A stretch of DNA of 40,137 nucleotides from Streptomyces sp. SBT349 (GTDB taxonomy: Bacteria; Actinomycetota; Actinomycetes; Streptomycetales; Streptomycetaceae), in NCBI RefSeq assembly GCF_001083795.1, contig NZ_LAVK01000023.1, positions 1 to 40,137 of the forward strand. The letters are read 5' to 3'. The notes beneath the pieces are model-generated. The model had not been told where the DNA came from and searched no databases. It was given only the letters and a program-made list of their open reading frames with translations. Position 1 is the first letter of the stretch. Every line of letters begins with the position of its first letter. The translations under genes and the position numbers were made by a program. Below are positions 34,364-40,137 of this stretch, one piece after another.

Positions 34364-34547
34364 CCCCCGCCGCCCCGCTGGCTCCATCCAGGTGATTCGG
34401 GGTCGTCCGCGCGCCGTCGCGCCCCCGCGTTGACCTGCGGTTGCGTGATCGGGCCCCGGCGCCCCGGCGTTGCCGATCGCCGAGTCCCGGCGTAGCGCCG
34501 CTACATTCTGCTCCCCTCAGGTAACCCACCGAAGGGAGCGGCCCGTA

Positions 34548-35615
34548 GTGGTCTCGCATCGACGTGATCCGCGCGCCCGCACGAGAAGGGTGGCCAGGCT
34601 CGGCGTGCTGTCCGCAGCCGCGACCGCTGCCGCGGCCATGGGCGCCGTCCCGGTCCTTGCCGAGCCGGGCGCCCCGCCCGCCGACAGCACCGAGGCGTCC
34701 CGGCAGATGGACGTCGTCTTCGCCGAGGCCGAGCGGGCCGTCGAAGCGTACAACGGTGCCGCGGAGCGGGTGGCGGAGCTGACCGAGGAGTTCGAACGCC
34801 ACCGCGACCGCGTGGCGGACGGGCAGGAGACGGTCAACGAGAAGCGGCACGGGCTCGGTTACGTCGCCGCGGCCCAGTACCGGGCGGGCGGCCTCGGCCC
34901 CGCCGTGGCGCTGATGCTCTCCGCCAGCCCCGACACGTATCTGGAGAGGGCCACCGCCATCGACCGGATGGGCGACCGGCGGGCCGTGGAGCTGCGCGAG
35001 CTGCTGGCCGCCCAGCGCAGCCTGGAGCAGCGCCGCCAGGAGGCGGGCGACAAGCTGGCCCAGCTCACCGGGGAACAGGAGCGCCTGGAGCGACACAAGC
35101 GCACGGCACAGCGCAAACTGGCCCTCGCGCGCCGTCAGTACGAGGAGCTCTCCGAGCGCGAGCGCCGTGAGCGCGAGCGTGAGCGGGAGCGCGCCGACCG
35201 TTCCGCCGTGCGCGAGGAGCCGGCGGCGGCGACCCCCGCGGCGGCACCCGAGGAGGGCGGCCCGGCCTCGGGCCGCGGCGCCACCGCGGTGGCCGCGGCC
35301 CGAGGCGCCGTCGGGCGCCCCTACGCCTGGGGGCAGGCCGGTCCGGACGCGTTCGACTGCTCGGGGCTCACGCAGTGGGCCTACGCGCAGGCGGGGGTGG
35401 CGCTGCCGCGCACCTCGCAGGGGCAGGCCGGCGCGGGCCGGAAGGTGTCGCTGTCCGAGGCGCGACCTGGGGATCTCGTCATCTACCGGGCCGACGCGAG
35501 CCATGTGGGAATGTACGTGGGAGGCGGCCAGATCGTGCACTCCCCGTACCCGGGGGCACAGGTGCGTTACGAGGCGGTGGGAATTCTTCCCGTCTCCTCG
35601 GTCGTCCGGCCATGA
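34548..35615 (+). CDS. Secreted NlpC/P60 (C40) peptidoglycan hydrolase 2
   Basis: A paralogue of the preceding gene with the same plan: head MVSHRRDPRARTRR, signal region to about residue 38 (VLAEP), coiled coil (about 45-215), Ala/Pro linker, and NlpC/P60 domain with C271 (FDCSGLTQWAY), H319 (ASHVGMYVG) and H331 (IVHSP). The coiled coil ends in an Arg/Glu run (202-217, SERERRERERERERAD) absent from the first copy. GTG at 34548 is preceded by AAGGGAG. The 184-bp gap before it has its own possible promoter and a small hairpin (CGGCG-TAG-CGCCG, 34488-34500), not the leader structure of the first gene, so the two may be regulated differently. Confidence 0.92.
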   Translation: MVSHRRDPRARTRRVARLGVLSAAATAAAAMGAVPVLAEPGAPPADSTEASRQMDVVFAEAERAVEAYNGAAERVAELTEEFERHRDRVADGQETVNEKRHGLGYVAAAQYRAGGLGPAVALMLSASPDTYLERATAIDRMGDRRAVELRELLAAQRSLEQRRQEAGDKLAQLTGEQERLERHKRTAQRKLALARRQYEELSERERRERERERERADRSAVREEPAAATPAAAPEEGGPASGRGATAVAAARGAVGRPYAWGQAGPDAFDCSGLTQWAYAQAGVALPRTSQGQAGAGRKVSLSEARPGDLVIYRADASHVGMYVGGGQIVHSPYPGAQVRYEAVGILPVSSVVRP

Positions 35616-35639
35616 GGAGCCTGGGTATCGTCTCGTCCG

Positions 35640-36794
35640 ATGCGTAAGACGTTGATTGTGACCAATGATTTCCCGCCACGGCCCGGAGGAATCCAGGCGT
35701 TCCTGCACAGCATGGCGGTCCGGCTCGATCCGCAACAGGTGGTGGTCTACACCTCCTCCTGGCGCGGGGACCCCGAACAGGGTGGAACAACCGTCGAGTT
35801 CGACGCGGACCAGCCGTTCCCGGTCATCAGGGACCGCGCCAACCTGCTGCTGCCGACGCCGGCCGTCCGGAGGCGGGCCACCGCGCTGTTGCGCGCCCAT
35901 GGCTGTACCGGAGTGTGGTTCGGCGCGGTGGCGCCGCTGGGCGCGATCGCGCCCGCGCTGCGCGCCGCCGGCGCCGAGCGGATCGTCGCCACCACGCACG
36001 GCCACGAGGCCGCGTGGGCCCAGCTGCCCGGCGCACGCCGTCTGCTGCGGCGCGTCGGCGAGTCCACCGATGTGATCACCTACCTCGGTGAGTACACGCG
36101 GAGCCGGATCGCCCGCGCGCTGACCGCGGAGGCGGCGGCCCGCATGGTGCAGCTGACGCCCGGCGTGGACGAGAAGACGTTCCATCCGGACTCCGGCGGC
36201 TCCTCGCTGCGGGCCGCCATGGGTCTCACCGACCGTCCCGTGGTGGTCTGCGTCTCCCGTCTCGTGCCGCGCAAGGGGCAGGACACCCTGATCCGGGCGA
36301 TGCCCCGGGTGCTGGCGGCCGAGCCGGAGGCGGTGCTGCTGGTCGTCGGCGGCGGCCCCTACCGGGAGGACCTGGAGAGGCTGGCCGCCAAGGTGGGCGT
36401 GACGGCCTCGGTCCGTTTCACCGGGCCCGTTCCCTGGGAGGACCTGCCCGCGCACTTCGGCGCCGGTGACGTCTTCGCCATGCCGTGCCGCACCCGGGCC
36501 GGCGGGCTGGACGTCGAGGGCCTGGGGATCGTCTACCTGGAGGCGTCCGCGACCGGCCTCCCGGTCCTCGCCGGGGACTCGGGGGGCGCCCCCGACGCGG
36601 TCGTGGAGGGCGAGACCGGCTGGGTCGTGCGCGGCGGCGAGGAGACCGCCCCGCAGGAGACGGCGGACCGCCTGATCACCCTGCTGCGCGACCCCGAACT
36701 GCGGCGGCGCATGGGCGAGCGCGGCCGGGCGTGGATCGAGGAGCGCTGGCGCTGGGACTCGCTGGTCGAGCAGCTGAGGGAGCTCCTCGACTAG
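35640..36794 (+). CDS. GT4-family glycosyltransferase, PimB-like mannosyltransferase
   Basis: A 384-residue GT-B enzyme. The N-terminal acceptor half has TNDFPPRPGGIQAF; the C-terminal donor half has CVSRLVPRKGQDTLIRAM, VGGGPYREDL, and the nucleotide-sugar segment DVEGLGIVYLEASATGLPV. It resembles PimB, which adds the second mannose to phosphatidylinositol mannosides in the actinobacterial envelope; related GT4 enzymes with other acceptors cannot be excluded. ATG at 35640 has no nearby ribosome-binding site, while TATCGT lies eight bases upstream, so a leaderless message is possible. Confidence 0.85.
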   Translation: MRKTLIVTNDFPPRPGGIQAFLHSMAVRLDPQQVVVYTSSWRGDPEQGGTTVEFDADQPFPVIRDRANLLLPTPAVRRRATALLRAHGCTGVWFGAVAPLGAIAPALRAAGAERIVATTHGHEAAWAQLPGARRLLRRVGESTDVITYLGEYTRSRIARALTAEAAARMVQLTPGVDEKTFHPDSGGSSLRAAMGLTDRPVVVCVSRLVPRKGQDTLIRAMPRVLAAEPEAVLLVVGGGPYREDLERLAAKVGVTASVRFTGPVPWEDLPAHFGAGDVFAMPCRTRAGGLDVEGLGIVYLEASATGLPVLAGDSGGAPDAVVEGETGWVVRGGEETAPQETADRLITLLRDPELRRRMGERGRAWIEERWRWDSLVEQLRELLD

Positions 36795-36847
36795 GGGCGG
36801 CCGGGGTGGTTGGCCGTGGAGCCCGGTCTTGGTGGTGGTCGTGGTCG

Positions 36848-38701
36848 TCAGCGGTACAGGGCGTCGATCTCGTCCGCGCAGTCCTCGGCCACCACATGGC
36901 GCTTGAGCTTGAGCGAGGGCGTCAGGTGGCCGGACTCCTCGGTGAACCGCCCCGGCAGCACGCGGAACTTCCGCACCGACTCGGCGCGGGAGACCGCCGC
37001 GTTGCCGTCGTCCACGGCCTCCTGGATCGCCGCGAGCAGCAGCGGGTGGGTGAGCAGCTCCTCGCGGGGCAGCCCGCCGAGGCCGCTGCGCTCCGCCCAC
37101 CGCCCCAGGAACTTGTCGTCCACCGTGATCAGCGCCCCGACGAACGGGCGGCCGTCGCCGACCACCATGCACTCGGCCACCAGCTCGTGGGCGCGCACGC
37201 GGTCCTCGATGACGGCCGGGGCGACGTTCTTGCCGCCGGCCGTGACCAGGATCTCCTTCTTCCGCCCGACCAGGGTCAGATAGCCGTCCTCGTCCAGGGA
37301 CCCGAGGTCGCCGGTGTGGAACCAGCCGCCCCCCATCGCCTCGCGGGTGGCGCGCTCGTTGTTGAGGTACGCGGTGAACAGGTGCTCGCCGCGCACCAGC
37401 ACCTCGCCGTCCTCGTCGATGCGGAGCGTCGCGCCGGGCAGCGGGAGGCCGACGGTGCCCATCCGGGGCGCGTCGCAGGGGTTGAACGCGGTGGGCGCGC
37501 AGGTCTCGGTCAGGCCGTAGCCCTCCAGGACGGTGATGCCGATGCCGCGGTAGACGTGCCCGAGGCGCTCGCCGAGCGGGGCGCCCCCGCAGATGGCGTG
37601 CGCGGCCCTGCCGCCGAGCACCGCCCGCAGCCGCCGGTACACCAGCCGGTCGTACGCCGCCCGCCGTGCCCGCAGCAGCGGGGAGGGGCCCCGGGGGGCG
37701 TCCAGGGCGCGGCTGTAGGCGGCGGCGGTGGCGGCGGCGCGGTCGAAGAGCCACCCGGCGTGCCGCTCCCTGGCGTCGGCGCGGGCCGAGTTGAACAGCT
37801 TCTCGAAGATGCGGGGCACCCCCAGGATGATCGTGGGGCGGAACGTCGCCAGGTCCTCGGTCAGGGAGTGGACGTCCGGCACATGGCCGAGCCTGACCGG
37901 CGCGAGCAGGGCGGCCACCTCCACCATGCGCGCGAAGACGTGGGACAGCGGCAGGAACAGCAGCACCGAGGCACCCTCGGCGCGGAACAGCGGCGTGGTG
38001 GTCGCCAGGATGTTGCCGCAGACGGCGAGGAAGGCGCGGTGCGTGAGCACGCAGCCCTTGGGGCGCCCGGTGGTGCCCGAGGTGTAGATGACGGTGGCGG
38101 GGGAGTCCGCGTCCAGGGCCGAGGTGGTGGCGTCGAGGTCCGCGTCGGCCACGTCGGCGCCCGCGGCGGTGAGTTCGGCGACGGCGCCGCCCCCGGGCCC
38201 GTTCACGCCCTCCTCGCGCCGGTCCTCCTCGCGGTGACCCTCCTCGCGGTCGAGGACCCAGACGCGGGCCAGCTCCGGCAGGTCGCCCGCGATCCGCCCG
38301 ACGCGGGCCCGGTGCCGCTCGTTCTCCACCACCAGGGCCCGCGCGCCCGAGTCCCGCAGGACCCAGGCGATCTGGCCGGGCGAGCTGGTCTCGTACACCG
38401 GGACGCTGACCGCGCCCACGGTCCAGATGGCGAAGTCCAGGAGCGTCCACTCGTACCGGGTCCTGGACAGCAGGCCCACCCGCTCACCGGGGCGCACGCC
38501 CGAGGCCAGCAGCCCCTTGGCGACGGCCCGCACCTCGTCGCGGAACCGCACCGCGCTCACGTCCTCCCACGTGCCCCCGGGGCGCTTGCGGGCGAGGACC
38601 GCCGCCCCGGCGTGGCGCTCCGCGTTGGCCGTCAGCAGCTCGGGCAGGTGCCCGGTGGCGGGGACCCGGTACCGGGCCGGCAGGCTGAACTCGCGCACCA
38701 T
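36848..38701 (-). CDS. Long-chain fatty-acid--CoA ligase (AMP-binding)
   Basis: A 617-residue adenylate-forming enzyme that activates fatty acids to acyl-CoA via acyl-AMP. Motifs: P-loop-like TVIYTSGTTGRPKG, LFLPLSHVFARMVE, EGYGLTETCAPT, GWFHTGDLGSLDEDGYL and GRKKEILVTAGGKNVAP. An acidic/Arg insert (about 153-168, REEGHREEDRREEG) lies before the P-loop. ATG at 38701 has GAGGAG three bases upstream, unusually close. It is convergent with the glycosyltransferase and divergent from the SRPBCC gene. Chain-length preference is not readable from sequence. Confidence 0.92.
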   Translation of the reverse strand: MVREFSLPARYRVPATGHLPELLTANAERHAGAAVLARKRPGGTWEDVSAVRFRDEVRAVAKGLLASGVRPGERVGLLSRTRYEWTLLDFAIWTVGAVSVPVYETSSPGQIAWVLRDSGARALVVENERHRARVGRIAGDLPELARVWVLDREEGHREEDRREEGVNGPGGGAVAELTAAGADVADADLDATTSALDADSPATVIYTSGTTGRPKGCVLTHRAFLAVCGNILATTTPLFRAEGASVLLFLPLSHVFARMVEVAALLAPVRLGHVPDVHSLTEDLATFRPTIILGVPRIFEKLFNSARADARERHAGWLFDRAAATAAAYSRALDAPRGPSPLLRARRAAYDRLVYRRLRAVLGGRAAHAICGGAPLGERLGHVYRGIGITVLEGYGLTETCAPTAFNPCDAPRMGTVGLPLPGATLRIDEDGEVLVRGEHLFTAYLNNERATREAMGGGWFHTGDLGSLDEDGYLTLVGRKKEILVTAGGKNVAPAVIEDRVRAHELVAECMVVGDGRPFVGALITVDDKFLGRWAERSGLGGLPREELLTHPLLLAAIQEAVDDGNAAVSRAESVRKFRVLPGRFTEESGHLTPSLKLKRHVVAEDCADEIDALYR

Positions 38702-38830
38702 TGCTCCTCGTCTGTCATGGTCCGAACCCCTTTGGCAGCCTACTGCGCCGCTCCCGTGCGGGGTGGTGCCGCGGCTCGCGGTAGCCTTCCCCCGAACGGC
38801 AGCGGCGGATCAGCGCGAGGAGCCACGGCG

Positions 38831-39292
38831 ATGGCCGAACACACCAGGTCGAGCATCACCATCGAAGCCACGCCGGCCGATGTCATGGCGGTGATCGCCG
38901 ACTTCGGCCGCTACCCCGAGTGGACCGGCGAGGTGAAGGAGGCCGAGGTCCTCGGCACCGGCGCCGACGGCCGCGCCGAGCAGGTCAGGCTGCTGCTCGA
39001 CGCCGGGGCCATCAAGGACGAGCACACCCTCGCCTACACGTGGAGCGGCGAGCGCGAGGTGAGCTGGTCGCTGGTGAAGTCCCGGATGCTGCGCGTCCTG
39101 GACGGCTCCTACCGGCTGGCCGCGGCCCAGGGCGGCACGCGGACGGAGGTCACCTACCAGCTCACCGTGGACGTCAAGATCCCGATGCTGGGCACCATCA
39201 AGCGCAAGGCCGAGAAGGTCATCATCGACCGCGCCCTCGACGGCCTGAAGAAGCGCGTCGAGTCCATCCCCGGCCGCGCCGAGCGGGCCTGA
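38831..39292 (+). CDS. SRPBCC/START-like small-ligand protein
   Basis: A 153-residue single-domain protein of the polyketide cyclase/dehydrase-like helix-grip fold: SSITIEATPADVMAVIADF, YPEWTGEVKEAEVLG, then a C-terminal helix (KRKAEKVIIDRALDGLKKRV). Members bind hydrophobic ligands or act on polyketides; here it sits beside an acyl-CoA ligase, and may handle lipids. ATG at 38831 is preceded by GAGGAG. It is followed five bases after its stop by the ArsA-like gene, so the two probably form an operon. Confidence 0.88.
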   Translation: MAEHTRSSITIEATPADVMAVIADFGRYPEWTGEVKEAEVLGTGADGRAEQVRLLLDAGAIKDEHTLAYTWSGEREVSWSLVKSRMLRVLDGSYRLAAAQGGTRTEVTYQLTVDVKIPMLGTIKRKAEKVIIDRALDGLKKRVESIPGRAERA

Positions 39293-39297
39293 GCCGC

Positions 39298-40137
39298 ATG
39301 CCGGAGGGGGCGGGCCGCACGCTGTTCGTCCTGGGTCCCGCCGGAGACGGCTCCACCACCGTCGCGGCCGCCACGGCCCTGGCCGCCGCCCGCGACGGGC
39401 ACGAGGCGCTTCTGCTGAGCCCCGCGCCCCCCGCGCGGCTGGCCGCCCTCCTCGGCGCCGTTCCGCCCGCGCGCCCCGCCGAGCCCCTCGCCCTCGCCCC
39501 CCGCCTGTTCGCCTCCGGGATCGACTCCGCCGCGCTGTTCCGCTCCGCGGTCCTCGCCGCCCAGCGCCTGGCCCGGCCCGCGCTCGACGCGCTGGGCGCC
39601 GGGACCCTGGACGACGACGAGCTCACCGAACTCCCGGGCGCCGCCGAGGCGGCGCGGCTGGCCGCGCTGCGCGCGGCCCGCGCCGCCGCCCCTGAGCGCC
39701 TGATCGTCCTCGACCTCGGCTCCGCCACCGAGGCCGTCAACCTGCTGGCCCTCCCCGGCCGGCTCCGGCGCTATCTGCGCCGCCTGCTGCCCGCCGAGCG
39801 CAGGACCGCCCGTGCGCTGCGCCCGCTCCTCGCTCAGCTCGCCGGGGTGCCGATGCCCGCCGAGGGCCTCTACGAGGCCGCGGAGGGCTGGGAACGGGCC
39901 CTGGACGACCTCCTGTCCGTCATCGAGGGCCCGGGTGCCGCCGCCCGCCTCGTCCTCGACCCCGGCGAGCGCTCCGCGGGCACCGCGCGGACCACCAGGG
40001 CCGGGCTCGCCCTGCACGGCCTGCCCGTCGAGGCGGTCGTCGCCAACCGGCTGCTGCCCACCGGGTCCCGCGACCCCTGGCTCGCCGCCCTCGCCGAGCG
40101 GCAACGGGCCACCCTCGACGCGTTCCTCCGTCAGGCC
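39298..40137 (+). CDS. ArsA-like ATPase with degenerate P-loop, N-terminal part
   Basis: 280 codons are visible; the gene continues past the window. The start MPEGAGRTLFVLG leads to GPAGDGSTTVAAATALAAA, which aligns with the ArsA/Get3 deviant Walker A (GKGGVGKTTVAAATA) but lacks both lysines (P14 and S19). The usual switch segment STDPA is replaced by SPAPPA. A later LIVLDLGSATE may be a Walker B remnant. It therefore looks like a member of the ArsA/MinD class that no longer hydrolyses ATP. ATG at 39298 is five bases after the previous stop (translation coupling). The Ala-rich composition limits finer comparison. Confidence 0.75.
   Translation, partial: MPEGAGRTLFVLGPAGDGSTTVAAATALAAARDGHEALLLSPAPPARLAALLGAVPPARPAEPLALAPRLFASGIDSAALFRSAVLAAQRLARPALDALGAGTLDDDELTELPGAAEAARLAALRAARAAAPERLIVLDLGSATEAVNLLALPGRLRRYLRRLLPAERRTARALRPLLAQLAGVPMPAEGLYEAAEGWERALDDLLSVIEGPGAAARLVLDPGERSAGTARTTRAGLALHGLPVEAVVANRLLPTGSRDPWLAALAERQRATLDAFLRQA

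Noticed and set aside
34329..38450. Open frame of 1373 codons on the minus strand over four genes
   Set aside because: It crosses several genes on both strands, has no recognisable domain and an Arg/Gly/Pro composition.

Overview
The window is about 72-74% G+C by eye, with GTG starts, strong C/G bias at third codon positions, short intergenic gaps and no transposon, phage or RNA gene. The protein repertoire (qcrCAB/ctaCDEF respiratory genes, PspA with PspAA, a cysteine desulfurase-TusA fusion, tandem NlpC/P60 hydrolases, a PimB-type glycosyltransferase) points to the core chromosome of a Streptomyces or a close relative. This assignment rests on gene content and remembered gene order, not on a database search.

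Layout, left to right. 1-4914: central metabolism on the minus strand (sucB-type E2, cut by the window edge; lpdA; pepA; cobS). 4949-8123: the rest of the lower-ligand branch of cobamide synthesis (cobT and a metallo-beta-lactamase-CobU fusion, both minus), with an unrecognised plus-strand membrane protein enclosed between cobS and cobT. 8274-13571: a small conserved-looking protein, then an apparent cell-envelope stress block: HtrA lipoprotein, DUF3043 membrane protein, PspA, PspAA, sensor kinase and response regulator. 13603-18979: a double GNAT acetyltransferase, nadA divergent from erpA, a secreted or anchored acidic protein with SEP repeats, and a PfkB-family kinase. 19027-29979: a Csd-TusA fusion and the aerobic respiratory chain in two blocks (ctaC-ctaD-ctaF and ctaE-qcrC-qcrA-qcrB), separated by an L,D-transpeptidase lipoprotein and a degenerate receiver-domain protein. 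30202-33032: trpD, a stand-alone Lrp/AsnC effector domain, and a coiled-coil NYN RNase-like protein. 33317-40137: two tandem NlpC/P60 hydrolases, a GT4 mannosyltransferase, a long-chain acyl-CoA ligase, an SRPBCC protein and an ArsA-like protein with a degenerate P-loop that runs off the window.

The genes fall into working sets. E2/E3 feed 2-oxoacid oxidation and hence the bc1-aa3 supercomplex, which needs haem, copper and Fe-S cofactors; ErpA and the desulfurase nearby could serve Fe-S enzymes including NadA. CobT/CobU/CobS assemble the nucleotide loop of cobalamin. HtrA/PspA/two-component genes and the NlpC/P60, L,D-transpeptidase and PimB genes concern the envelope.

The most notable non-coding signals are three copies of a CGTC-N5-GACG dyad over face-to-face nadA/erpA promoters, a structured leader before the first NlpC/P60 gene, an unusual excess of TGACCC directly at stop codons of convergent genes (in three pairs the two stop codons sit at the ends of one inverted repeat), and low-GC rare-codon islands at cofactor motifs of ctaD, qcrC and qcrB. 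No gene-free stretch exceeds 300 bases; the longest is 33033-33316.
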